From assembly GCA_021776415.1 (NCBI GenBank), contig JAJFFY010000057.1:1-64000 (forward strand): a stretch of DNA of 64,000 nucleotides, written 5' to 3'. The position numbers and the translations under genes are program-made. Source of the DNA: Hyphococcus sp. (GTDB taxonomy: Bacteria; Pseudomonadota; Alphaproteobacteria; Caulobacterales; Parvularculaceae). A model generated the notes under the pieces. It searched no databases. It was not told where the DNA came from and saw nothing but the letters and a program-made list of their open reading frames with translations. Below are positions 7,958-16,370 of the stretch, one piece after another (position 1 is the stretch's first letter; each line of letters begins with the position of its first letter).

Positions 7958-9448
7958 ATGGCCAAGAAACAAAAAACATTCCGGCCCAAGGCGCGGGTTC
8001 CGCGCGGGTTTCATGATCGCCTCGGACCTGAGCTGACGGCTGAGCGTGATATGCTGGCGCGGATCAGCGCGGTTTATGAGGCCCATGGCTTTGACGCGCT
8101 GGAAACGCCAGCGTTTGAATATACCGATGCGCTCGGCAAGTTCCTGCCCGATGTCGATCGGCCCAACGCTGGCGTGTTCTCCTTGCAGGACGATGACGAT
8201 CAATGGATGAGCCTGCGCTATGATTTAACGGCGCCGCTCGCCCGGTTCGTTGCGGAAAATTACGATGGGCTGCCCAAGCCCTTCCGGCGCTATCAGGTCG
8301 GGCCGGTATGGCGCAATGAAAAGCCGGGGCCGGGGCGCTTCCGTCAGTTTACCCAATGTGACGCCGATACGGTCGGCGCACCAGCGCCCCATGCAGATGC
8401 GGAAATGTGCGTTCTGTTTGCCGATGTCATGGAGGCGGCGGGAATTGATCGTGGGGGTTACATCATCCGTCTCAATGATCGCCGTCTGCTGGCCGGGCTG
8501 ATGGAGATTGCCGGGCTCGCCGGTATTGAGGCGGAAGATGAAGCGCAGCGCATGACGGTGTTGCGCGCCCTCGACAAGCTCGACCGGCTTGGCGAGGACG
8601 GCGTTAAATTGCTTCTTGGCGCCGGCCGCAAGGATGCGTCGGGAGACTTCACCAAAGGTGCGGGGCTTGACGCCAGCCAGATTGATCGCGTCATTAGCTT
8701 CGTGACTGCAACGGCAGAGACCAATGCGCAAACCTGTGCCGTTTTGCGTGAATTTTTCGCCGCGTCCGAAGCCGGGCTTGCAGGCGTCCAGACGCTTGAA
8801 GGCATGACTGTGCAGCTTGCCGCGCTTGGCTACAAAGAAGACCGTATACGCATTGACCTGTCGATCATTCGTGGGCTTGAATATTATACTGGGCCGGTGT
8901 TTGAGGCTGACCTCACTTTTGAGGCGACCGATGAGAAAGGTCGTCCGGTTCGGTTCGGTTCAGTCGGCGGCGGCGGGCGCTATGACGGGTTGGTCAAGCG
9001 TTTCAAGGGCATTGAGGTTCCGGCGGTCGGTATTTCTGTCGGTGTCTCGCGCCTGCTAGCCGCGCTGGCGCTAAAGGAAAAGGCGTCAAGCGTTGCGGCC
9101 GGGCCGGTAGTGGTGCTGGCGCTCGAAAAAGACCAGATGGCGGTCTATCAGCAGATGGCGGCGGAGCTTCGCGCGGCGGGCCTCAGGGCCGAGGTCTATC
9201 TCGGCGGGTCCAATTTCGCCAAGCAGCTGAAATATGCCGACAAGCGCGGTGCGCCGGTTGCAATTATTCAGGGTGAGGATGAACGCGCGAAAGGCGAGGT
9301 GACCATCAAGGACCTCGTCCTCGGCGCTGAGCTATCTAAAAATATCAAAGACAACAAGCAATGGCGTGAGGATCAGCCGGCGCAGTTTGTCGTAAAACGC
9401 GGTGCGCTTGTTGAGGCGGTGAAGAAAGTTCTGGCGCGGCGGGGCTAG
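7958..9448 (+). CDS. hisS: histidine--tRNA ligase
   Basis: A 496-residue class II aminoacyl-tRNA synthetase charging tRNA-His. Motif 1 is in the PRGFHDRLGPE region. Motif 2 is QVGPVWRNEKPGPGRFRQF. The histidine-specific motifs are RGLEYYTGPVFE (HisA-like) and GGGRYDGLV, with motif 3 in VPAVGISVGVSRL. The C-terminal anticodon-binding domain (about 365-496) contains the GGSNFAKQLKYADKRGAP segment. It is longer than E. coli HisRS (about 424 residues), as in the alphaproteobacterial type. It stands 45 bases after the cyclophilin gene on the same strand. The complete synthetase core separates it from HisZ paralogues, which lack the anticodon domain. Confidence 0.95.
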   Translation: MAKKQKTFRPKARVPRGFHDRLGPELTAERDMLARISAVYEAHGFDALETPAFEYTDALGKFLPDVDRPNAGVFSLQDDDDQWMSLRYDLTAPLARFVAENYDGLPKPFRRYQVGPVWRNEKPGPGRFRQFTQCDADTVGAPAPHADAEMCVLFADVMEAAGIDRGGYIIRLNDRRLLAGLMEIAGLAGIEAEDEAQRMTVLRALDKLDRLGEDGVKLLLGAGRKDASGDFTKGAGLDASQIDRVISFVTATAETNAQTCAVLREFFAASEAGLAGVQTLEGMTVQLAALGYKEDRIRIDLSIIRGLEYYTGPVFEADLTFEATDEKGRPVRFGSVGGGGRYDGLVKRFKGIEVPAVGISVGVSRLLAALALKEKASSVAAGPVVVLALEKDQMAVYQQMAAELRAAGLRAEVYLGGSNFAKQLKYADKRGAPVAIIQGEDERAKGEVTIKDLVLGAELSKNIKDNKQWREDQPAQFVVKRGALVEAVKKVLARRG

Positions 9449-9459
9449 GCTTCCGCGCC

Positions 9460-10389
9460 TCAGACAAAGATAATCAACACGCCGGATATAGTCAGAACCG
9501 ACAGGATCGTCGTAAAGCTCACTGCGGCGGCGGTTTCGGTTTGATAAACGCCATATTGGCTGGCGATAATGAACGATCCGACCCCGCACGGCACCAACAC
9601 AAACAGCGCTAAAGCGCCGAGATAGTGCGGATCACTAACGCCGAGAAGAAAAGCGGCGCCGAGTGCGATCGCCGGCAGGATAACCATTTTCGCCACCGAT
9701 ATAGCGGCGATCCGCCCCCGGATCTGTCTCATTTCCGGGAATTGATTGGTGGCGAGGAATAGCCCCATGGAAAACAGCGCCGTCGGTCCTGCCGCTCGCC
9801 CGAACAGCGAGAAAAAAGTCTCAAGTGGTCCGGTGAGAGTAGATCCGAGTGCGGAGAATAAAAAACCTGCCGCCATGGCGATGACCAACGGGTTGCGGAC
9901 CGGCCCGGCAAGATAACCGGCAAGCCGGCTGATGTTGCCGCCGTCGCGGCGCGGCGCCATTAACGCCGCGCCAATGGCGATTACGAAGATGCCCTCAACC
10001 AGCATCAGCGTTACAAAGGGCCGCCCCCAGCCTTCGATGTTTAACGCAATCGGCAGACCGAGAAACACCGCATTGCCAAGCACAGAGGCGAAGCCATGGG
10101 CGCCGGCTTCGGGTTTGTGCAAGGCAAACAGCTTTTGCGACACAAAGTAGCCGCCAAAGATAACCGTCAAAGCGGCGCCGGCGTAAGACAATGCAATCGC
10201 TGCGTCTTCCGCGCCCGGCGGCGGCGTGGTCGCGGTCAGGCCGAACAACGCGGCCGGCATCGCAAAGCGAAAAACAAACTTGTTGAGAGCGGCGCTATCG
10301 CCCGCATTCATGAGTTTCAGCCGGCCGGCGAGGAGGCCGACGGCGATAATGCCGAAGACCGGCAGGGCGACGGCGATAACCGCGTTCAT
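9460..10389 (-). CDS. AEC family transporter
   Basis: A 309-residue integral membrane protein with about ten hydrophobic helices in two similar halves, the layout of the auxin efflux carrier (AEC) family. Recognisable are the N-terminal VFGIIAVGLLAGRLKLM, FVFRFAMPAALF, the central loop after the fifth helix (MAPRRDGGN), and the C-terminal repeat VAKMVILPAIALGAAFLLG. Bacterial members export or import small organic acids; the substrate cannot be inferred. AGGAT lies 8 bases before the ATG. It is convergent with hisS (11 bases apart) and stands alone. Confidence 0.87.
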   Translation of the reverse strand: MNAVIAVALPVFGIIAVGLLAGRLKLMNAGDSAALNKFVFRFAMPAALFGLTATTPPPGAEDAAIALSYAGAALTVIFGGYFVSQKLFALHKPEAGAHGFASVLGNAVFLGLPIALNIEGWGRPFVTLMLVEGIFVIAIGAALMAPRRDGGNISRLAGYLAGPVRNPLVIAMAAGFLFSALGSTLTGPLETFFSLFGRAAGPTALFSMGLFLATNQFPEMRQIRGRIAAISVAKMVILPAIALGAAFLLGVSDPHYLGALALFVLVPCGVGSFIIASQYGVYQTETAAAVSFTTILSVLTISGVLIIFV

Positions 10390-10702
10390 GGCACATCCTA
10401 GATCGGCGCAGGACGCCGTCTGTCCTGCGGTTGGGCGCGCCGGTCAAGCTGAGTTGGGGCGAATGGGCGGGAAAAGGGACGCCGGGCGGGTGAAAAGCCT
10501 GATCTCCCGGGGGCTGGGGGCGATGGTTAAAACCGGAAACTCTTGCCAAAGCGCCCGCCCGGCCTGGTTAATATGACGGCCGAATGGGGCGCGGAGAGGG
10601 ATCAATTAAGGCGATATTAAGGACGATTTGCGCGGCGGGGTTGTGCAAAAAGATCACTTCAAGGCTTGCCGTTTGCCGGCTGACGGGTGAAAATCTTTGG
10701 TA

Positions 10703-11044
10703 ATGCATTCCATTTCCACCGCTCCCCCGCCGCGCCGCCACCCCGAGCAGGTTGCTTTTAACCGGTCGGAACTGACGCGGATCCTCGGCGTTTACGGCCA
10801 CTTCGTCGCCGCCGGCGAATGGCGCGATTATGCGATTGATTATCTCGAAGACGCGGCGGTGTTTTCGATTTTCCGCAAAGCCTCGGAAGTTCCGCTTTAC
10901 CGGATAGAAAAGCGCCCGCGCCTGGCGCGCAAACAGGGCGCCTATCTCATAGTCTCGATGACCGGTGCGGTGCTGAAGCGTGGCCATGATCTTGGTCAGG
11001 TGTTGCGGGTGTTCGATCGCCAGAAACTAAAGCTGGCGACCTGA
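10703..11044 (+). CDS. DUF2794 domain-containing protein
   Basis: A 113-residue soluble protein that matches the alphaproteobacterial DUF2794 family: FNRSELTRILGVYGHFVAAGEWRDYAIDYL at the start of the conserved part, then a basic-aromatic middle (PLYRIEKRPRLA) and the end VLKRGHDLGQVLRVFDRQKL. Function is unknown. The ATG at 10703 is taken rather than the TTG two codons earlier. The first 15 residues are Pro/Arg-rich and probably disordered. The TPR protein gene converges on it with 2 bases between the stop codons. Confidence 0.85.
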   Translation: MHSISTAPPPRRHPEQVAFNRSELTRILGVYGHFVAAGEWRDYAIDYLEDAAVFSIFRKASEVPLYRIEKRPRLARKQGAYLIVSMTGAVLKRGHDLGQVLRVFDRQKLKLAT

Positions 11045-11046
11045 CC

Positions 11047-12285
11047 TTATTGCGCGATTGTTGATGCGTCTTCTGCATCCGTCGCGCAGGCTTCAAAAGT
11101 TTCCACGAAAATATGGCGCTGCGCATGGCTGCCGCCAATTTTATGCAGCTCACGGAGCAATGGTCCGAGCTTCGTTGCCGCCTCGCGCCGCCGCTCTTTG
11201 GTAAAGTCGATGAGCGCGGCGCCAGCGGGGGCGGCAATCTCTTTCCACACAAGCCCGGCATCGCCGGACGTGGCGTCAGCTTTTTGTTGCATTGAGATGA
11301 GAAACTTTTCTGCCTCGCCATCGGCGCCGGCTCTGGCCAGCGCGTAAAGATAATGCAGGTCGTGGAACGGAAACAGATGTTCCCCGGCGCGGGCTCTGGC
11401 CTGTTCAACTACCGGCGCCCAGCGCTCGCCGACATCGCCTCCACGCAATTCAAGCCGCCACAACATCGAGGCGGCGCCGATCTGTTCCTGCGGGAATTCA
11501 GGCCATGCGCCCCACAGACGCGTATCGAAAATCTCCAGCGCCTCGTCATAGCGTCCGAGCGACAGACGAAACAGCGCCGCGTGCCACCAATTATGGTCGC
11601 GGATGAAGACGCCTTTTTTCTCCCAGGTGTGGGCGCAGTGATCGAGCCAGCGCGCGCCTTCCCGGGGGCGGCCTTGGGTTTCCATGACATGGGCCACCGC
11701 ATGATGCGCCCAGGCGTCGTCAATCGAAATCTCAACCGCGCGCAAGCCCTCTTGTTCCGCCGCATCAAGCTGGTGGTTTTGCTCAAGTGCAAAGGCGATC
11801 ATGCCATGGGTGTACTGTCCGCCTTCATGGGCAATGGCCGCGCGCCGCCCAAGCCGCAACAGCGCCGGGCTGTCGCCGAGATTAAACGCGTGATACTGGC
11901 CCCATTTGATAGCGCAGAGATCAGCCGGCCAGCGCACGGTGAGTTCATCAAGCGCGGCAAGCGAGCTTGCAAAGTCCATTTTCGACCATGCTTCAACGGC
12001 TGTGCAGAACAGGCGCTCGCGCTCGCTCCCGGAATTTTGGGTCTGACGCATGCGGGCGAGATAAGGCGCTGCAAAGTCCCAGCCCTCCGCGCCTTCAAAC
12101 GCCATGTGAAGCGCCGCTGCATGGGCGTTGAGCAGAGGCGCGCCGGGATTTGCATCCGCCACCTCAAACAACGCGCGCAGCTCCGCGCCGTAGCTTAAAA
12201 ATTCACGCACATAATGGTCATAGCCGCGCGCCGCATTGGCGCCCGCGCCGGTAAGCGGCAATCCGTAACAATCTCTTTCACTCAT
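11047..12285 (-). CDS. tetratricopeptide repeat protein, TTC38-like
   Basis: A 412-residue helical protein without signal peptide. Its repeat units and the order of conserved stretches (DAWAHHAVAHVMETQGR, then IRDHNWWHAALFRLSLGRYDEAL, then FHDLHYLYALARAG) correspond to the TTC38 family, found in animals and many alphaproteobacteria. The N-terminus carries a second conserved part (HAAALHMAFEGAEGW). Its biochemical role is unknown in any organism as far as I know; a binding scaffold or a metal-site protein (several conserved His/Trp) are both conceivable. AAGG stands 7 bases before the ATG. It forms a single-gene unit. Confidence 0.82.
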   Translation of the reverse strand: MSERDCYGLPLTGAGANAARGYDHYVREFLSYGAELRALFEVADANPGAPLLNAHAAALHMAFEGAEGWDFAAPYLARMRQTQNSGSERERLFCTAVEAWSKMDFASSLAALDELTVRWPADLCAIKWGQYHAFNLGDSPALLRLGRRAAIAHEGGQYTHGMIAFALEQNHQLDAAEQEGLRAVEISIDDAWAHHAVAHVMETQGRPREGARWLDHCAHTWEKKGVFIRDHNWWHAALFRLSLGRYDEALEIFDTRLWGAWPEFPQEQIGAASMLWRLELRGGDVGERWAPVVEQARARAGEHLFPFHDLHYLYALARAGADGEAEKFLISMQQKADATSGDAGLVWKEIAAPAGAALIDFTKERRREAATKLGPLLRELHKIGGSHAQRHIFVETFEACATDAEDASTIAQ

Positions 12286-12355
12286 GGGCGAACCTTATGC
12301 ACTGGGGCGCGAGGGCGCAAATCGCAATTGATGACGCAAGGTCACAGGTCGGTCA

Positions 12356-12386
12356 TAAAAAACCCCCGCTTTCGCAAGCGGGGGTT
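12356..12386 (-). terminator. rho-independent terminator of the BI-1/YccA gene
   Basis: An 11-base perfect inverted repeat (12361-12371 and 12376-12386, core CCCCCGCTT) with a 4-base loop. Read on the minus strand it is followed by a run of T residues. It lies 22 bases after the stop of the Bax-inhibitor-like gene. Confidence 0.88.
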
Positions 12387-12407
12387 GTTGGCTGGCGTAG
12401 GGAAGCG

Positions 12408-13139
12408 TCAGTCGCGCATGATCCCGAGAATATTGAGGATATGCACAAACAGCGTGACGAACGATCCGTAAAGCGCGAACGCGCCAAAGATCGCCGCGCG
12501 GTCATTTGTGGCGCTGCCTTCCTGATACATCGATTTAATCATCTGCGTTTCGTAGGCGGTGATGGCCGAGAAGACCAACACGACTGCGGATGAGGTTAGA
12601 AGGCTCATCATTCCGCTCTGGAAAATCAGCGCGTTGACGACGATGGCGATCAGGAGGCCGATGGCGGCCATGAAAAGAAAGCTCGCCATGGCGGAAAGGT
12701 CGCGCTTGGTGGTGTAGCCATAAAGGCTCACCGCACCAAACACGGAGGCGGTGATAAAGAATGCGCGATAGATATCTTGCGCGGCCCCGGCTTGCTGAAA
12801 GGAATACAGCATCGGAGCAATCATCGCGCCCCAAAGCGCTGCATAAAGCCAGAACATGGCGTGTGCGGCGATTTTGGAGCCGGAGAAAATAATCTTCGGA
12901 GCCATAAAGCCGATGCCCAGGATGCCGGCAAAGCCAACCCATTTCAGCGGCGTAGTCGCGATCTGAAACATCAGCGCTTCATTGCCGGCCATCAGCATTG
13001 AGATCAGTCCGGTGCCGGCGACGGCGAGCGCCATATAGTTGTAAACGCCGAGCATGTATTGGCGCAGGCCTTCGTCAATGACGGCGCCGGTGCGGGCGTT
13101 GACGGCTGAGCCGCCAAACTGTCGTTGCGGGTCGTTCAT
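12408..13139 (-). CDS. Bax inhibitor-1/YccA family membrane protein
   Basis: A 243-residue protein with seven hydrophobic helices after a polar N-terminus (MNDPQRQFGGSAVNARTGAVIDEGLRQ begins the conserved entry; only its first 20 residues matter here). Family landmarks are YMLGVYNYMALAVAGTGLISML in the first helix, the ALWGAMIAPMLYSF segment, VSLYGYTTKRDLS, and the acidic C-terminal helix ITAYETQMIK. E. coli relatives (YccA, YbhL, YbhM) modulate FtsH protease or ion leak in the inner membrane. The start at 13139 is chosen because AAAGGACC precedes it; the frame extends 36 codons further upstream without a ribosome-binding site. It is followed by a terminator and is a stand-alone unit. Confidence 0.9.
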   Translation of the reverse strand: MNDPQRQFGGSAVNARTGAVIDEGLRQYMLGVYNYMALAVAGTGLISMLMAGNEALMFQIATTPLKWVGFAGILGIGFMAPKIIFSGSKIAAHAMFWLYAALWGAMIAPMLYSFQQAGAAQDIYRAFFITASVFGAVSLYGYTTKRDLSAMASFLFMAAIGLLIAIVVNALIFQSGMMSLLTSSAVVLVFSAITAYETQMIKSMYQEGSATNDRAAIFGAFALYGSFVTLFVHILNILGIMRD

Positions 13140-13276
13140 GGGCTTTGGTCCTTTTCCATTTCTGCGCCAGAGCCCTTTAAAAGCCCGGCAAAGTCTTCGC
13201 GTAATATCGGGGGTTGCGAGCTGTCGATCAAGGGGCGGGGCCCGCAAATAAGCCGATTTCAGGCCGATATAGAGGC

Positions 13277-14605
13277 CTAACCGTTAACAATAAAGCGAGC
13301 GGCGAAGAACCCGTCCATGCCGCCGGCCTCGTCCAGCATCGCCGGCGTGGTGCGCAGATCGCCATGACGGTTAATGGCGCCTTTGAGGCCGCCAATCTCT
13401 TCCTGCAAGACCGGTTTGCGGGCGAGATTTTTATGGCGCGCCAGCGCCGCCTCGGCCTGTTTTTCACCCTCTTCAGGCTGCAGCGAGCAAACGCAATAGA
13501 TCAGCATCCCGCCGGGCTTCACAAAACCGATCGCATGATCGATCATCCGCGCCTGCAGCGATGTCAGCGCGGCGATGTCGGTATCCGACTTGGTCCATGG
13601 AATATCCGGGTGGCGACGGATGGTGCCGGTGGCCGAACAGGGCGCATCAAGTAGCACGATGTCGGCTTTCTCCTCCGGGCGCCATTTTAAAATATCTTCG
13701 GTGACGAGCTGTGCGGTGAGGTTGGTGCGCGCCAGATTATCAACCACCCGTTCCAGTCGCGGCTCGGAAATATCAACGGCGGTGACATCGGCGCCCATGG
13801 CTGCAAATTGCAACGTCTTACCGCCGGGCGCTGCGCAAAGATCAAATACCGTCTTGCCGCTAACATCGCCGGCGAGCCGTGCGGGCAGGCTGGCGGCGGT
13901 GTCCTGCACCCACCACGCGCCTTCGCTAAAGCCGGGAAGCTGTGTCACGTCGCTGGCGCCGGCGCGGCGCAAAGATCCGGTTGGCAAAAGCTCCGCCTCA
14001 AGACGGTCCGCCCATTCGTTAGCCTCGCCAGGCGCCTTTAATGTAATATCAAGTCGTGGCTCGCTGCGATGGGCTTCGGCGATGGCGCGCGCGGTTTGCG
14101 CCCCATAGGCGCGCTCCCATGAGCGCCACAGCCAGCCCGGCGTGTCGCTGCGCGCGGGCAGTTTTTGGACCACCGCCGGTCCGTTCTTGGCGACCTTGCG
14201 GGCGACCGCATTGACGAGTTTTGCATAGCCGAGATTTTCGCGGCGCTCTCCCGCCAGCGATACTGCGGTCGAGACCGCCGCATGGTCGGGGGTGCCCATG
14301 AATAAGGTCTGGGCGCTGGCGAGGCGCAAAATATCCATCACCCGGATCGCCTTCTTCGGCAGCGGCCGGTCGATATAGGCGCCGAGAACATGGTCGAGCG
14401 AGCCGCGCCGACGCAGAACGCATGTCGCCAGCGCCCGGGCAAAGCCGCGGTCAGGCCCCTCCAGCAAGTCAAATGTGCGGCAGTCCTTCAAGGCGTCGTC
14501 AAGCGATGCGCCTTTGGCGACCCGCTCAAGGATGTCGAGCGCGGCGCGGCGCGCTTCAATCCCGGCGGCGCCGGTTTGCGGTGTGGGTTCTGGGGGTTGG
14601 GTCAT
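13277..14605 (-). CDS. rsmB: RsmB/NOP family 16S rRNA (cytosine-C5) methyltransferase
   Basis: A 442-residue enzyme. The N-terminal part (about 15-145) is an NusB-like RNA-binding domain (ARRAALDILERVAKGASLDDAL). The C-terminal part is an S-adenosylmethionine-dependent methyltransferase with motif I DLCAAPGGKTLQF, the catalytic Cys in LLDAPCSATG, and the second Cys in YCVCSLQPEEGEKQ. This arrangement is that of RsmB (Fmu), which methylates C967 of 16S rRNA. The frame runs 89 codons further upstream but that part is low-complexity Pro/Arg and overlaps the promoter of the YbjN gene. The ATG at 14605 has GGGGG before it and matches the usual start. RsmF-type paralogues share the catalytic domain; the NusB-like domain supports RsmB. 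Confidence 0.87.
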   Translation of the reverse strand: MTQPPEPTPQTGAAGIEARRAALDILERVAKGASLDDALKDCRTFDLLEGPDRGFARALATCVLRRRGSLDHVLGAYIDRPLPKKAIRVMDILRLASAQTLFMGTPDHAAVSTAVSLAGERRENLGYAKLVNAVARKVAKNGPAVVQKLPARSDTPGWLWRSWERAYGAQTARAIAEAHRSEPRLDITLKAPGEANEWADRLEAELLPTGSLRRAGASDVTQLPGFSEGAWWVQDTAASLPARLAGDVSGKTVFDLCAAPGGKTLQFAAMGADVTAVDISEPRLERVVDNLARTNLTAQLVTEDILKWRPEEKADIVLLDAPCSATGTIRRHPDIPWTKSDTDIAALTSLQARMIDHAIGFVKPGGMLIYCVCSLQPEEGEKQAEAALARHKNLARKPVLQEEIGGLKGAINRHGDLRTTPAMLDEAGGMDGFFAARFIVNG

Positions 14606-14745
14606 CAGCCCCCGCGTAAACCACGCCGCGCCCGCAATGTCACGAAAAACGGGCAATTCGGCGAATATTTTGCGGCTCCGGTGTTTTTCGCCTATGCTGC
14701 CGGCATCTGGCGGGCGGGTCCGCCGGGCGTATCCGGGGAAGGGTA

Positions 14746-15483
14746 ATGGGGCATATGCATAAATTTCTAGGCGTGATGGCTGCGGCTGCGGCGGCGCTAT
14801 CATCGGCGGCGGCGCAAAACAGTTTGTCCGGCGCATCGAATGGCCAGCCGGTGGTCGCCAATCCGACGACACTCATCTCGAATTTTGATGTCCAGTCGGT
14901 CGGGCCCATTCTTGACGAGCTTGGCGTCGTGTGGCGCGCGGTTGCGGTCGATGGCGGCGGCTCGGCGATCGTCGCCAATGCTGGCGGGGTGTTGAATTTC
15001 TATATGCAGCCATCCGCCTGTCAGGTGAACGGAGCCTCTAACTGCATCGGCGTTTTGATTTTCTCCCCCTATGAGGGCGATGCAAATTCGCAAACCGTCA
15101 GGGCGTTTAATGATCGCTACCCGTTCACCAGAACTGCACTCAATGGCTCCAGCGGCGCCTTTATCACCCGTTACGAGATTGCCGACTTTGGCATTCCCCG
15201 CGGCAATGTTGCGCATTCGCTGCTCAATTTTTTCACTCTGGCAAACCGCTTCCACGCCGAGCTGGCAAGCGCCGGGAGAACGGTTTCGTTAGAGGGTTAT
15301 GGCGATGACCTTGCTGCGTCCGCTCTCAACCGCAGTGGACTGCTGAACCTGACCGGCGCCATTGAGCATGCGCCAACTATGTCCGAGCGGCACAATAAAA
15401 GCTTCGACGAAGCCACCGACGATATTATGCGCCTGATCGAGCTTGAAGACCTGCCGCGCAACAAGATTAAGAATTTTAAGTAG
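14746..15483 (+). CDS. YbjN domain-containing secreted protein
   Basis: A 245-residue protein with a signal peptide (about 1-23, ending SSAAAQ). The mature part has the YbjN fold (PF10722): ISNFDVQSVGPILDELG at its start, a beta strand segment GGVLNFYMQPSAC, and AFNDRYPFTRTAL followed by a helix (HSLLNFFTLANRFHAEL). YbjN proteins act as chaperone-like factors for type III secretion or envelope proteins, but the function of exported versions is not known. The C-terminal 40 residues are helical and charged. It is divergent from rsmB, with about 140 bases between the starts. A second ATG at 14755 is possible. Confidence 0.8.
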   Translation: MGHMHKFLGVMAAAAAALSSAAAQNSLSGASNGQPVVANPTTLISNFDVQSVGPILDELGVVWRAVAVDGGGSAIVANAGGVLNFYMQPSACQVNGASNCIGVLIFSPYEGDANSQTVRAFNDRYPFTRTALNGSSGAFITRYEIADFGIPRGNVAHSLLNFFTLANRFHAELASAGRTVSLEGYGDDLAASALNRSGLLNLTGAIEHAPTMSERHNKSFDEATDDIMRLIELEDLPRNKIKNFK

Positions 15484-15492
15484 AAAAATTGA

Positions 15493-15521
15493 AAGAAAGC
15501 GCCCTAGTCGGGCGATTTCTT
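15493..15521. terminator. hairpin after the YbjN gene, possible terminator
   Basis: Arms AAGAAAGCGCCC (15493-15504) and GGGCGATTTCTT (15510-15521) pair over 12 positions with one mismatch, around a 5-base loop. The T-rich right arm could serve as the end of the YbjN transcript, but no uninterrupted T run follows, so termination is uncertain. Confidence 0.45.
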
Positions 15522-15653
15522 GTGCGTGGCGCCAGGTCCGCCTTCGCTAAAGCTACGGCGAGACAGCCTTCGCCTCGTGATAGCGTTGCAAGTAAAATTA
15601 CCCCTTGACCTTAGGCTGGCCTGCCGAGCCGAAGCCAACTCGTTGGCGAAGGC

Positions 15654-15728
15654 TGGTGGGCGCACGCAGTTTCGAACTGCGGACCTCTACCATGTCAAGG
15701 TAGCGCTCTACCCCTGAGCTATGCGCCC
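15654..15728 (-). tRNA. tRNA-Val (anticodon GAC)
   Basis: Read on the minus strand, a complete 75-base cloverleaf begins GGGCGCATAGCTCAGGGG. The acceptor stem pairs GGGCGCA with TGCGCCC. The D arm has AGCTCAGGGGTAGAGC. The anticodon arm is CTACC-TTGACAT-GGTAG, giving anticodon GAC (valine, codon GUC). The T arm has GTTCGAAAC. The CCA end is encoded (15654-15656). Flanking bases 15522-15653 hold GC-rich imperfect palindromes, for example GCCAACGAGTTGGC at 15633-15646, and no gene that I can support. Confidence 0.96.
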
Positions 15729-15820
15729 GGCGGCGGCGCTTTGGCCGCTTTCGAGGGGCCGGTCTCTAGCGGCAATTTTTGAGGGTGGCAAGCCTTGGAT
15801 GCGTTCAGGACGCAGGGAGA

Positions 15821-16180
15821 TCAGGCCGCGATAACGCGGTCGACTTCGCGGACCAGGTCTTTGAGGTGAAATGGCTTTGACAGGACCTTAGCGTCTTCCG
15901 GCGTCTGATTGGCGGCGTTGAGGGCGACGGCGGCAAAGCCGGTAATGAACATAATCGCCATTTCCGGGTCGATTTCGGCGGCGCGGCGGGCCAGCTCAAT
16001 GCCGTCCATCACCGGCATGACGATATCGGTGAGCAGGAGGTCAAATTCACGCAGCTGTAATTCGGTAAGCGCTTCATCGCCTTGGGAGGCGTCAACCACC
16101 GCATGGCCAGCCCGTTCCAGCGCTTTTTTCAAAAAACGCCGCATTGAATCATCGTCTTCCGCCAAAAGAATCGCCGCCAT
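15821..16180 (-). CDS. cpdR: single-domain response regulator CpdR
   Basis: A 119-residue stand-alone receiver domain. The acidic pocket is LAEDDDSMRRFL (Asp 9-11), the phospho-acceptor is Asp 52 in LLLTDIVMPVMDG, the switch Thr is in FITGFAAVA, and the invariant Lys is in VLSKPFHLKDLV. The sequence, including the ILLAEDDDSMR start and VLSKPFHLKDLVREV end, is that of CpdR. In Caulobacter CpdR, unphosphorylated, brings ClpXP to the cell pole and primes degradation of cell-cycle substrates; CckA/ChpT controls its phosphorylation. None of those partners is in the window. It is divergent from the N-formylglutamate amidohydrolase gene. Confidence 0.9.
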   Translation of the reverse strand: MAAILLAEDDDSMRRFLKKALERAGHAVVDASQGDEALTELQLREFDLLLTDIVMPVMDGIELARRAAEIDPEMAIMFITGFAAVALNAANQTPEDAKVLSKPFHLKDLVREVDRVIAA

Positions 16181-16370
16181 CGCGTACCGCCTCTATGTTC
16201 CGTTATCGCTCTGTTCGAGATCGGGACTGTTAACCCCCTTCGCTCGACTATGATAAGCGAAATGCAAAAATCGCTCCGCTGGGCCCGTAATATGCCACCG
16301 GGTCTTAACGAATCCTGCAAACTCGCGCTAACATGCCCCAAGTCGCATCATTTTCAAGCCTGGATAGGTC

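Noticed and set aside
11353-12198. A 281-codon plus-strand frame opposite the TPR protein gene
   Set aside because: The composition is Arg/Ala-rich with no domain, and the TTC38-like protein on the minus strand fits the family along its whole length.
15522-15653. A possible small RNA between the YbjN gene and tRNA-Val
   Set aside because: There are imperfect palindromes but no recognisable promoter, terminator or RNA family.
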